From: Azohydromonas australica DSM 1124
GTDB lineage: Bacteria > Pseudomonadota > Gammaproteobacteria > Burkholderiales > Burkholderiaceae_C
Assembly (NCBI RefSeq): GCF_000430725.1
Contig: NZ_KE387205.1
Span: forward strand, 357,454 to 421,453
DNA: 64,000 nucleotides
Direction: 5' to 3'
In this document: positions 9,466-17,768 of the stretch, one piece after another
Layout: each line of letters opens with the position of its first letter
How positions within the stretch are numbered: position 1 is the first letter of the stretch
The notes under the pieces: model-generated
Seen by the model: only the letters and a program-made list of their open reading frames with translations
What the model was told of the DNA's origin: nothing
Database searches by the model: none
Made by a program: the position numbers and the translations under genes

Positions 9466-11289
9466 ATGTCGGGCGTGAATATCGCTGCTGCCCTGGCGGG
9501 CCGGGCGGCGCGGGGCAGTTTTGTCGCCGTGGGAGGCCAGGAGCCGGTGCCCGGCGCCGCGCCCCGGACCTGGACCGAGCGCCGCGCGCGGGAGCGCCGG
9601 CTGCACGACCTGGCCCGGGCCGAGCTGCTGCAGGCCGCGCCGGGCGTGGTGGCGGCCGTGCTGGGCTCGCTGGCGGTGGCGCTGGTGCTCAGCCCCAGGA
9701 GCCCGGGCGTGCTGGCCTGGGCGTCGTGCACGGCCGCGCTGTGGCTGCTGTGGGCCTGGCGGCCGGACTGGCTGTGCGGCCCGCCGGTGCCGCGGATCGC
9801 GGTGTACCGCGCCTACGTGGGCGTCACGGGGCTGGCGCTGGGGCTGCTGGCCCTGATGGCCTGGCTGCCCGCAGGCGAGACCGAGCAGTGGCTGCTGCTC
9901 ATCGTGCTGGCGATGATGGCCTTCGTCGTGGCCGGCGGACTGGCGCCGCTGGGTCCGGCCGTGATGCTGGCGCTGCTGCTGCCCGGCTCCGCCGCGCTGG
10001 CGCTGGCCTGGACGCTGCGGGCGCAGTCCGGGCGTGCCATGGCCGTGCTGGGCGTGGGCGGGCTGCTGTGCGTGGCCGTGGCCGCGATGGCGCTGCACCG
10101 CCATCGCCACTGGCGCACGCTGGCCGCGGCGCAGCTGGAGCGCGAGGAGAAGGTGTGCGCGCTGGGCACCGAGCGCGACCAGGCGCTGCGGGCCGACCGC
10201 GACAAGACCCGCTTCCTGGCCAACGCCAGCCACGACCTGCGCCAGCCCGTGCACGCCATCGGGCTGTTCGCCGCGACGCTGGAGAAGCGGCTGCGCGGCA
10301 GCGAGGACGAGCCCTACATCCGCAATCTCATCCGCTGCATCGAGGCGCTGGAGCGCTCCTTCAACGCGATGCTGGACGTGTCGCGGCTGGATGCCGGCAG
10401 CATCGAGCCCAGCATGCAGACCTTCCCGCTGCGCGACGTGTTCCGGCGGCTGCACATGCAGTTCGCGGGGCAGGCCGAGCTGGCCGGGCTGAACCTGCGC
10501 TTCTCGCCCGGCGGCAAGTGCGTGTGCAGCGACCCGCAGCTGCTGGAGCGGCTGCTGGCCAACCTGGTGCAGAACGCGCTCAAGTACACCGAGAACGGCG
10601 GCGTGGTGGTGGTCGCGCGCAGCACCGCCACGCACGTGAACATCGAGGTCTGGGACACCGGCGTGGGCATCGGCGCCGCGGAGCTGCCGCGGGTGTTCGA
10701 CGAGTTCTACCAGGTGGGGCGCGGCGGCCGTTCGCGCACGCAGGGGCTGGGCATGGGGCTGGCGATCGTCAAGCGGCTGGCGCAGCTGCTGGGCCACGAG
10801 CTCAGCGTGGTGTCGCAGCCAGGACGGGGGACGGTGTTCCGCGTCGGCGTGGCGCGTGCCGAGCGCGATGCGCTGCAGGACGCCGCCGGCCCCGACTGCA
10901 CGCTGCCCATGCCCGAGGCCGCCTCGCGCACGGTGCTGGTGATCGAGGACGAGGAGCCGATCCGCGAGGCGCTGGGGGCGCTGCTGCGCGAGTGGGGCCA
11001 CCGCGTGGTGCTGGCGGCCTCGGCGCGCGAGGCGCTGATGGCGCAGCGCACGCAGGCGCTGCCGCCGGACCTGATCCTGTCGGACCTGCACCTGGGCGAG
11101 GGCCCGGACGGCATCGCCGCCATCGAGGCCATGCGCCACCACTGGCGCTGCGAGCTGCCGGCCGTGCTCGTGACCGGCGACACCACGCACGAGGAGCTGC
11201 GCCGCGCCACCGAGAGCGGCTTCCAGGTGCTGGTCAAGCCGGTGGCGCCGCGCCGGCTGATGCAGCTGCTGCGCAACCTGTCGGGGTGA
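9466..11289 (+). CDS. Hybrid sensor histidine kinase with C-terminal receiver
   Basis: The 607-residue protein begins with about 45 soluble residues, then five or six hydrophobic helices between residues 58 and 210, then a histidine-rich patch (HRHRH, 211-215). The dimerisation/phosphoacceptor site is H256 in ANASHDLRQP. The catalytic ATPase domain follows (N box LVQNALKYTENG, G1 DTGVGIG, G2 GLGMGLA). A receiver domain ends the protein, with acidic residues in VIEDEE and phospho-acceptor D540 in LILSDLHLG. There is no large periplasmic sensor, so sensing is probably in the membrane helices. GAGGAGGG precedes the ATG. It should act with the response regulator just upstream. Confidence 0.9.
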   Translation: MSGVNIAAALAGRAARGSFVAVGGQEPVPGAAPRTWTERRARERRLHDLARAELLQAAPGVVAAVLGSLAVALVLSPRSPGVLAWASCTAALWLLWAWRPDWLCGPPVPRIAVYRAYVGVTGLALGLLALMAWLPAGETEQWLLLIVLAMMAFVVAGGLAPLGPAVMLALLLPGSAALALAWTLRAQSGRAMAVLGVGGLLCVAVAAMALHRHRHWRTLAAAQLEREEKVCALGTERDQALRADRDKTRFLANASHDLRQPVHAIGLFAATLEKRLRGSEDEPYIRNLIRCIEALERSFNAMLDVSRLDAGSIEPSMQTFPLRDVFRRLHMQFAGQAELAGLNLRFSPGGKCVCSDPQLLERLLANLVQNALKYTENGGVVVVARSTATHVNIEVWDTGVGIGAAELPRVFDEFYQVGRGGRSRTQGLGMGLAIVKRLAQLLGHELSVVSQPGRGTVFRVGVARAERDALQDAAGPDCTLPMPEAASRTVLVIEDEEPIREALGALLREWGHRVVLAASAREALMAQRTQALPPDLILSDLHLGEGPDGIAAIEAMRHHWRCELPAVLVTGDTTHEELRRATESGFQVLVKPVAPRRLMQLLRNLSG

Positions 11290-11307
11290 GGGCGGCGCCC
11301 CCAACGC

Positions 11308-11333
11308 AAAGCGGGCCCGAAGGCCCGCTTTTT
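11308..11333. terminator. Bidirectional rho-independent terminator
   Basis: AAAGCGGGCC (11308-11317) and GGCCCGCTTT (11322-11331) form a perfect 10-bp stem around a CGAA loop. The sequence continues TTTT on the plus strand and the stem starts with AAA, so it works in both directions. It sits between the convergent kinase and lipoprotein genes. Confidence 0.9.
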
Positions 11334-11356
11334 CGTTCAGCCGCGCAAGCGGGCGA

Positions 11357-12688
11357 TCAGAGCTTCGACACGCACGACGCGTAGGTCGAGGGGCAGGTGC
11401 TGATCAGGCCGCCGGAGGCGTCCTTGGGGAAGGCGCTGGACTTGAAGAAGTCCAGGGTGCGCGTGTAGGGCGAGGGCGAGCCGGCGGTCACACGGGTCCA
11501 GAACATGTAGTTGGCGCTCAGGCGGGTGCGGCCAAAGTTGTAGAGGTCGCTGATCTTGGGCGGGTTGTAGGCACCGTGCTGCACGGTGGTGGCGAAGTTC
11601 TCGGGCTGCACCGAGGGGCCCACCGCGACCTTGCCCTTGGCCGGGTCGTACATCGGATAGATGTGGGTGTTGAGGTCGGCGTCCTCGATCAGGATGTCCG
11701 GCCCGCCCAGCGCGACCTTGTTGCTCACCATGTTGGAGATGAGGCCCGGCATGTAGGCACGCGGGAAGTTGATGAACTGCATCACCACCGTGTTCGGGAA
11801 GGCGCGCTGGGCGGCGGCATCGGTCTGTGCCAGGTTGTCGAAGTAGGTGGCGCGCTGCGCCGTGGTCAGCGGCACGAGCATCTGGCCCATGGCCGTCTCG
11901 TTGAAGGTGACGCCTTCGAGCGCGTTGTGCTTGTTGAGCCGCGCACCCATCGCGTTCATCAGGGCGATGAAGCGGTCACGCACCTTGACGTTGTGCAGCG
12001 CGGCGTTCTCGCCGTAGCGCTCCTTGCTGCCGATGGCGTCGCGCCCGGCGATGACGATCTTGTAGGCGCCGCCCTCGTACTCCGCGGTGTGCAGGTAGTC
12101 CGGCACCGCGCGGCCGCCCGGGTGGAACACCTTGGTGCCGACCATCACGAACAGCCGCTTGCCCGCGGCCTGCACCAGGGCCAGGTCGTGCTCGATGCGC
12201 GAGAAGTCGTAGACGCCCTTGGCCGTCTCCAGCTTGGACCACTCGTAGCGCAGGATCAGGCCCTTGACCTGCGGCAGCGGCTTGATCTCCGCCATCACCT
12301 TCTGGATCGTCGCCTCGTCGCGCTGCGGCAGGGCAATGTAGTGGCCGGGGTTCCACTTCACGCGGGTGTCGGTGGGCGTGACGGCCATCGCGCTTTCGCT
12401 GGGCGTGGCTGCCGCCCGGGCCAGCTGGCGGGAGAGGAACCGGGCCGACTCCACCGGGTCGTCCTCCAGCTCCCACGCTTCGGGCGCTGGAGCCGTCGCG
12501 CCGCTGTCCGTGGCCCCTTCGCCGCTGGCCACCGAGGCGGTGCCCAGGGCCTGTGCAGCCTCGGGGTTCGCAGCCGGCGTGAACGCATCTTCGGCGCCGC
12601 CGCCGCAGGCCGCCAGCATCACGGTCATGGAGAACAGGGAGCCGGCCAGGGCCAGGCGCGCTTGGAACGGGGACTTCAGGATATTCAT
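11357..12688 (-). CDS. Predicted secreted lipoprotein with a barrel-type glycosidase-like domain
   Basis: The 443-residue protein starts at the ATG at 12688 with a lipoprotein signal (hydrophobic stretch then LAAC, Cys at about residue 27). An Ala/Gly/Ser/Pro-rich linker follows. From about residue 105 the chain resembles a beta/alpha-barrel hydrolase: GLILRYEWSKLE, then YDFSRIEHDLALVQAAGKRLFVMVG, then EGVTFNETAMG, where glutamates could be catalytic. I do not recognise a named family, and a carbohydrate-active role is inferred from this pattern only. It stands alone, facing the kinase gene across a shared terminator. A 28-residue upstream extension of the frame lacks signal-peptide character and is excluded. 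Confidence 0.6.
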   Translation of the reverse strand: MNILKSPFQARLALAGSLFSMTVMLAACGGGAEDAFTPAANPEAAQALGTASVASGEGATDSGATAPAPEAWELEDDPVESARFLSRQLARAAATPSESAMAVTPTDTRVKWNPGHYIALPQRDEATIQKVMAEIKPLPQVKGLILRYEWSKLETAKGVYDFSRIEHDLALVQAAGKRLFVMVGTKVFHPGGRAVPDYLHTAEYEGGAYKIVIAGRDAIGSKERYGENAALHNVKVRDRFIALMNAMGARLNKHNALEGVTFNETAMGQMLVPLTTAQRATYFDNLAQTDAAAQRAFPNTVVMQFINFPRAYMPGLISNMVSNKVALGGPDILIEDADLNTHIYPMYDPAKGKVAVGPSVQPENFATTVQHGAYNPPKISDLYNFGRTRLSANYMFWTRVTAGSPSPYTRTLDFFKSSAFPKDASGGLISTCPSTYASCVSKL

Positions 12689-13435
12689 GGCCGCCAGATT
12701 CGAAAATGTTTTTAGGGCACGCTCCCGCCTGCCCGCAACGGTTTCACGCTGCGGCAGACTGGGGCAGTTCAAACGGGATTGGATTCGGGTGTCGCCTGCG
12801 GCCCTTTTTATCGAGCCGGCTTTTCAAGCGACGTGCCTACTGTTTCGGCGGCGTCCACCGTGAAATAAGCAGCAGCAGTGTGAGTGCATGTTTCTCAGGT
12901 AACCTGATACGGCAACATGGATACAGGCTCGGTATCACTTCTCCCTGATTCCACAGGATGCATGTAACAACCCCGCAATGCACTCGACTTTTACACCATC
13001 CAGCAGCGGTACTATTTCACGAATCTCACTCCTGACTCGGAACGGGTGATTCCTGAATGACCACCAATACCCACCGCATTTATCGGCATTCATTTCCGGG
13101 AAGAAAATAAATTCAATAGAGGCGCACGGCATGCCGCACGCAAGGCGTTGCAGTGCCTTCGTTTTTTTTGGTGAAAGAGGCTCATGGAGCTCGCCAGGCT
13201 CCATCCGGAAGGCCAGCATCCGGACTTGCGGGCCGCCATGCGCAAATCAGGGGAAATCCGGATTCCGTGGTACCGACGCAAAAATTCGGCTCAGCCGTGC
13301 AGGCTTTTCCACCCACGCCCGCGAAATACTCCAACGATTTCGCCGTGTCAGTAACAACCTTCGGAATTGGTTGAACACTGGACAATTTTTCACGCACCGT
13401 TACGCTGCTTTCCCAGGACATGCATAGGAGGCAGC
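12689..13435. other. Long intergenic gap of lower GC content, no convincing gene
   Basis: These 747 bases separate two divergent genes for exported proteins. The stretch is visibly richer in A and T than its surroundings and holds only short open frames with no recognisable domain, the longest being 94 codons on the minus strand at 12935-13219. A 7-bp inverted repeat ATGGAGC/GCTCCAT spans 13184-13204. Promoters for both flanking genes must lie here, but I cannot place them. Confidence 0.5.
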
Positions 13436-14536
13436 ATGAACCTCAAGACCACGGCATATTCGACGGCCTATTTCCTGGCAGCCGCAACGCTGCTGCACGC
13501 CAGCCCGGCGGCCCTGGGCGCCAATTCGGGCGAATCACCACCGGTATCCGCCAATCTGGCGCAGCCGGCCTATACGGTGCATGAATTGGGATCGGTCGAA
13601 GGCGGCATGAGCGACGCGCGCAGCGTCAGCAGCAACGGCAAGGCGGCCGGGTATGTCACCTTCAATATCGACGGCAGTTTCAGGCCGGCGCTGTTTGAAT
13701 TGGGAAAATTGCCCGTCCCGATATACACGGACGGCCCCGGCAAGGCCACCGGCGTGAACGCCCTCGGCGAGGTGGTGGGCTGGTACATGCAGGGTGCGGC
13801 CACGCAGGCCTTCCGCTGGAAGGGCAACACGCTCACGCCGCTGCCCACGCTGGGCGGCAGCAGCTACGCCGCGGCGATCAACGACCGCTCCGAGATCGTG
13901 GGCTGGTCCGAGGTCTCGCCCGGCGTGGTGCATGCGGCCTACTTCCATGCCGGCAAGGTGGTGGACCTGGGCACCTGGGGCGGCGTGAGCGCGCAGGCCA
14001 CGGGCATCAACGAGAACGGCGACATCGTGGGCTTCCGCGAGGTGATGCGCGAGGGCGTGCTGGTGCGCCAGGGCGTGCGCGTGCTCAGTGGCCAAGCGCC
14101 GCAGCTGCTGCGCCCGCCGGCGGGCTTCGACGCCCTGGTGCCGCAGTCCATCAACAGGAACGGCGACATCGCCGGCACCCTGCACAAGGCCGGCGGCCTG
14201 AGCTTCGACACCCAGGCCTTCACGCTGGTGGGCACGCAGCTCAAGCGGCTGCGCAGCGACGCCTGCTGCAACGGCTCGCCGGCCTCGGCCGCCGCCATCA
14301 ACAACGCGCGCCAGACCGTGGGCCACAAGTTCGACGCCGGCGGCGACCCGCGCCAGCGCGGCCGCCTGTGGCAGAACTCGCAGCCCGTGGCGCTGGACGT
14401 GCTGCCCGAAGCCGCGGCGGCAGGCTGGTACGCGCTGGGCGAGACCACGGCCATCAACAACCGCGGCGTCATCGTGGGCGTGGGGCAGACCGGGGCGCGC
14501 AACGTGCGGGCCTACATGCTGGTGCCCAAGCCCTGA
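13436..14536 (+). CDS. Secreted HAF-repeat protein of unknown function
   Basis: The 366-residue protein has a signal peptide (cleavage near ALGA, about residue 29). The rest is made of about seven degenerate repeats of roughly 45 residues. Typical repeat pieces are ATGVNALGEVVGWY, AAAINDRSEIVGWS, ATGINENGDIVGF and AAINNARQTVGH. This is the pattern of extracellular HAF-repeat proteins, which are likely to fold as a beta-propeller. No catalytic residues are recognised. The ATG at 13436 follows TAGGAGG. No functional partner is encoded nearby. Confidence 0.75.
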   Translation: MNLKTTAYSTAYFLAAATLLHASPAALGANSGESPPVSANLAQPAYTVHELGSVEGGMSDARSVSSNGKAAGYVTFNIDGSFRPALFELGKLPVPIYTDGPGKATGVNALGEVVGWYMQGAATQAFRWKGNTLTPLPTLGGSSYAAAINDRSEIVGWSEVSPGVVHAAYFHAGKVVDLGTWGGVSAQATGINENGDIVGFREVMREGVLVRQGVRVLSGQAPQLLRPPAGFDALVPQSINRNGDIAGTLHKAGGLSFDTQAFTLVGTQLKRLRSDACCNGSPASAAAINNARQTVGHKFDAGGDPRQRGRLWQNSQPVALDVLPEAAAAGWYALGETTAINNRGVIVGVGQTGARNVRAYMLVPKP

Positions 14537-14595
14537 GGTCTGCCGCGGCGCAGCGGCGATTCCGGCGCCGCGCCTGCGGACGCAGGCCGCCGCAT

Positions 14596-14626
14596 CGCGG
14601 CAATGGCATCGCCAGCCATTGCCGCG
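14596..14626. terminator. Strong hairpin after the HAF-repeat gene
   Basis: CGCGGCAATGGC (14596-14607) and GCCATTGCCGCG (14615-14626) form a perfect 12-bp stem with a 7-base loop, 60 bases after the stop codon. No T-tract follows, so it may act as an RNA 3'-end stabiliser or a rho-type pause site rather than an intrinsic terminator. Confidence 0.5.
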
Positions 14627-14718
14627 CCGGCCCCCACGGGCTGGCCGCACGCATTTCAGGCGCCGCAGGGGGAGCCGGCGCGTTCGAGCGCCGGCCGGGG
14701 CATCTCGCGCCGCGCTGG

Positions 14719-14736
14719 CTGACACGCCCTTGTCAC
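14719..14736 (+). promoter_or_regulatory. Possible Pho box upstream of ppk2
   Basis: CTGACAC-GCCC-TTGTCAC has the 7-4-7 geometry of a PhoB box, with two repeats 11 bases apart. The first repeat deviates from CTGTCAT by T to A. It lies 128 bases before the ppk2 start. Confidence 0.4.
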
Positions 14737-14863
14737 GCCGCGCTCCTACAACGCCAGGCACGACCGCGCCGGCCCTCCGGCCCCGGCATGGCTCATGCCC
14801 CGCCAAGGTGGCCTGCCGCGAAACCCGCGCCTCCCACGAACCCGCCGCCCGCGCCTGACGACC

Positions 14864-15781
14864 ATGAGTGCAATTCCCCAAGACGACAAGCAGTGGAAGC
14901 TGCTGATGCAGGACCTGATCGACGACTACGACGAGGAGCTGGAGCTCGAATGGGAAGACCGGCGCGGCGAGCCCGCCACCGGGCCGGCCGGCGGCAATGG
15001 CGACGACGGGATGCCGCGCCGGCGCTACTTCGGCGAGCTGTTCCGGCTGCAGCGCGAGCTCATCAAGCTGCAGGACTGGGTGGTGGCCCATCGCCACAAG
15101 ATGGTCATCGTCTTCGAGGGCCGCGACGCCGCGGGCAAGGGCGGCGTGATCAAGCGCATCGCGCAGCGCCTGAACCCGCGCGTGGTGCGCACCGTGGCGC
15201 TGCCCGCGCCCAACGACCGCGAGCGCACCCAGTGGTACTTCCAGCGCTACGTCACGCACCTGCCGGCCTGCGGCGAGATCGTGCTGTTCGACCGCAGCTG
15301 GTACAACCGCGCCGGCGTCGAGCGGGTGATGGGCTTCTGCAGCGAGGAGGAGGTCGAGGAGTTCTTCCGCACCGTGCCGGAGTTCGAGCGCATGCTGGTG
15401 CGCTCGGGCATCCAGGTCGTGAAGTACTGGTTCAGCATCACCGACGACGAGCAGCACCGGCGCTTCCTGGCACGCATCCACGACCCGCTCAAGCAGTGGA
15501 AGCTCTCGCCCATGGACCTGGAGTCGCGCCGGCGCTGGGAGGACTACACCAAGGCCAAGGAGGAGATGCTGGAGCGCACCCACATCGCCGAGGCGCCGTG
15601 GTGGGTGGTGCCGGCGGTGGACAAGAAGCGCGCGCGGCTCAACTGCATCCACCACCTGCTCAGCCTCGTGCCCTACGCGGAAGTGCCGCGCGAACCGATC
15701 GAGCTGCCCGGGCGCGAGCGCCACGAGGACTACTTCCGCACCCCCGTGCCGGCCGAGATGATCGTCCCCGAGGTCTACTGA
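14864..15781 (+). CDS. ppk2: Polyphosphate kinase 2 family protein
   Basis: The 305-residue protein matches the PPK2 family, which moves phosphate between polyphosphate and nucleotides in the cytoplasm. Walker A is GRDAAGKGG (86-94). The lid/Walker B region includes ERTQWYFQRYVTHLP and LFDRSWYNRAGVE (141-153). The end, with PAEMIVPEVY, fits the family. I start at the ATG at 14864 because the upstream extension is basic low-complexity sequence; no good ribosome-binding site is seen. Whether it prefers ADP, GDP or AMP cannot be told. Ppx (58641-60140) and a CHAD protein (45822-47333) in the same window make the polyphosphate context clear. Confidence 0.9.
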   Translation: MSAIPQDDKQWKLLMQDLIDDYDEELELEWEDRRGEPATGPAGGNGDDGMPRRRYFGELFRLQRELIKLQDWVVAHRHKMVIVFEGRDAAGKGGVIKRIAQRLNPRVVRTVALPAPNDRERTQWYFQRYVTHLPACGEIVLFDRSWYNRAGVERVMGFCSEEEVEEFFRTVPEFERMLVRSGIQVVKYWFSITDDEQHRRFLARIHDPLKQWKLSPMDLESRRRWEDYTKAKEEMLERTHIAEAPWWVVPAVDKKRARLNCIHHLLSLVPYAEVPREPIELPGRERHEDYFRTPVPAEMIVPEVY

Positions 15782-15896
15782 GCCCGCGCCGCGGCGCCGT
15801 GTAAAACGGGCGTCCGCCCGGGCGGGCGGCAGGGGACGCCCCAGGACCTCGACACCACCTTCTTCAAGCTCGCCCTGGCGCTGGGCCCGGGCCGGT

Positions 15897-16655
15897 TCAG
15901 CCCAGCACCGCGCGCGCCAGCAGCACCGCGCCCGAGCACAGCACCACGCCGTGGACCAGCCGCATGAACTGCGCGCGCGACACGCGCTGCGTCATGCGCC
16001 GGCCCAGTGTCGAGCCCAGCAGCATGGCCGGCACCAGCAGCGCCGCCAGCGCCAGCAGCGAGGCATCGGCGTAGACGCCGGCCAGCATGAACAGCAGCAC
16101 GCGCGTGAGCGTGCTCAACCCGATGAGCGTCGATTGCGTCACCCGCAGCGCCTGCGCGTCTTCCAGCCGGCCGCCGAGGTAGATGGCGTACAGGAAACCG
16201 CCGCTGCCGAACATCGCCGAGAACACGCCACCGATCAGCCCAAAAGGCAAGGCCGCGCGCGGCGTGAATCGCACCGCCGGCTTCAGGCCGCTGAGCGCAT
16301 AGGCCGCGTAGGCGACGGCAAAGAGCCCCAGGGCCAGCAGCAGCGCCTGCGGCCGCCCCAGCAGGACCAGCGCCGCGCCCACCAGGCTGCCCAGCGCCAT
16401 GAGCGGCACCAGGCGGCGCAGCTCGGCACGGTCGGCGCTGTGGCGCTGCCGCGCCACGGCCAGGCCGGCAGCGGCGCAGTCCAGCAGCGCCAGCAGCGGC
16501 ACCACCTGCGCCACCGGCATCACGTGCGCCAGCACCGGCCCGGCCACCAGGGCCGTGCCGAAGCCGGCGATGCCGAAGACGACGTAGGCCAAGGCCACGC
16601 CCGTGATGGCGAGCCACAGCTCGGTGGAAGCAAGGGGAAGGAAGGACAGGCTCAC
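15897..16655 (-). CDS. TauE/SafE-family sulfite/organosulfonate exporter-like membrane protein
   Basis: The 252-residue protein is almost entirely hydrophobic, with seven or eight predicted membrane helices. It carries the family-type GIAGFGTALVAGPVL segment near the N terminus and a second GLIGGVFSAMFGSGGFLYAIYL half, reflecting the internal duplication of TauE/SafE proteins. It probably moves an anion across the inner membrane; the substrate is unknown. Translation starts at GTG (16655). A LysR gene lies upstream on the same strand, 159 bases away, and could be its regulator. Confidence 0.8.
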   Translation of the reverse strand: MSLSFLPLASTELWLAITGVALAYVVFGIAGFGTALVAGPVLAHVMPVAQVVPLLALLDCAAAGLAVARQRHSADRAELRRLVPLMALGSLVGAALVLLGRPQALLLALGLFAVAYAAYALSGLKPAVRFTPRAALPFGLIGGVFSAMFGSGGFLYAIYLGGRLEDAQALRVTQSTLIGLSTLTRVLLFMLAGVYADASLLALAALLVPAMLLGSTLGRRMTQRVSRAQFMRLVHGVVLCSGAVLLARAVLG

Positions 16656-16814
16656 GGCGCACGGGACACAGGAATGACGACGGGCGCCAATCTAGGGAAC
16701 GGCCAGCGCTCGGTCCAATATGGAATTCGGCGTGCAAGCATCTCGAAATCAGATGCACGGCGGCGGCCTCGCGCGCCGATCCGGCCGCCGCCCTGCTGCG
16801 GCGTCGTGTCCTTC

Positions 16815-17711
16815 TCAGCCCGGCGCCAGTGCCGCCTGCAGCGCCTGGGCAAAGCGCAGCACCAGTGCCGGCGCGTCGTGCCGCCACAACGCCATGACCT
16901 GTGTCGTGCAACCCTCGCCCCGCAGCGGGACGGTGCGCACCCCGGCCGGCGCCAGCTGCGCCATCGAAGCCGGCACCACCGCGACGCCGAAGCCGGCTTG
17001 CACCAGCGACAGCTGCGACCACTTGCGCGAGCGCACGGCCGCCGGCCGGGGCTGGAAACCCTCCACCCGGCACAGCTCGGCCACGCGGTGGCTCAAGCCT
17101 CCGCGCTCCGGATGCGGCACCGCCACGAAACGGTCCTCGCGCAGTTCCCCCAGGCCCACGCTCTCGCGCCCCGCCAGCGCGTGCGCCGCCGGCAGCGCCG
17201 CCCACAGGCGCTCGGCGTACAGCGGCGTGTACTGCAGCCGGGCGAGCCGCCGCAACAGCGGCGCGCGCACCAGCCCGACGTCCGCCCGCCCCTCGTCGAT
17301 CTCCAGCGCCTGCTGCTCGGACGAGCCCTGCGAGACCTCGATGCTCACGCCTGGGCAGTCCTGCACATGGCGCTGCAGCAGCGCCAGCACGCACGGATCC
17401 AAGGGCACGGAGCTGGAATGCAGCAGCTTCAGCGTGCCCTCGGTACCGCGCTGCGCATGCCCGGCGCGAGCCACGGCGTCCTGCAGCAGGGCCAGGAGGC
17501 GGCGCGCGTCCTCGTACAGCGAGCGCCCGGCCGCCGTCAGCGCCAGATGGCGCGCATCACGCTCCAGCAGCACCACTTGCAGCGTGTCCTCCATCTCGCG
17601 CACCTGGCGGCTGAGCGCGGACTGAGCGACGTACAGCCGCTGCGCCGCCAAGCTGAAGCTGCCAGCCTCCACGATCTCGACGAAATAGCGCAACTGCTTG
17701 TGGGTCACCAT
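16815..17711 (-). CDS. LysR-family transcriptional regulator
   Basis: The 298-residue protein has the LysR winged helix at residues 1-60 (LRYFVEIVEAGSFSLAAQRL, then QSALSRQVREMEDTLQVVLLER) and a periplasmic-binding-type effector domain after it. The ATG at 17711 fits the usual LysR start; a GTG eight codons upstream is an alternative. It is followed on the same strand by the TauE-type gene and preceded, 57 bases away, by the end of the TonB receptor gene. The effector is unknown. Confidence 0.88.
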   Translation of the reverse strand: MVTHKQLRYFVEIVEAGSFSLAAQRLYVAQSALSRQVREMEDTLQVVLLERDARHLALTAAGRSLYEDARRLLALLQDAVARAGHAQRGTEGTLKLLHSSSVPLDPCVLALLQRHVQDCPGVSIEVSQGSSEQQALEIDEGRADVGLVRAPLLRRLARLQYTPLYAERLWAALPAAHALAGRESVGLGELREDRFVAVPHPERGGLSHRVAELCRVEGFQPRPAAVRSRKWSQLSLVQAGFGVAVVPASMAQLAPAGVRTVPLRGEGCTTQVMALWRHDAPALVLRFAQALQAALAPG

Positions 17712-17768
17712 GGGCGGCAAGGGTACGGCAGGCACGCAGGCGGCCCGAAGGTGATCCCGGCAACTTGT

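Noticed and set aside
12935..13219. A 94-codon minus-strand frame in the long gap at 12.7-13.4 kb
   Set aside because: No recognisable domain, no good ribosome-binding site and an overlapping plus-strand frame of similar length; too weak to report as a gene.
15782..15896. Short GC-rich inverted sequences between ppk2 and the TauE-type gene as a terminator
   Set aside because: The GCCCG/CGGGC pieces can pair in several ways, with no clear single stem and no T-tract.
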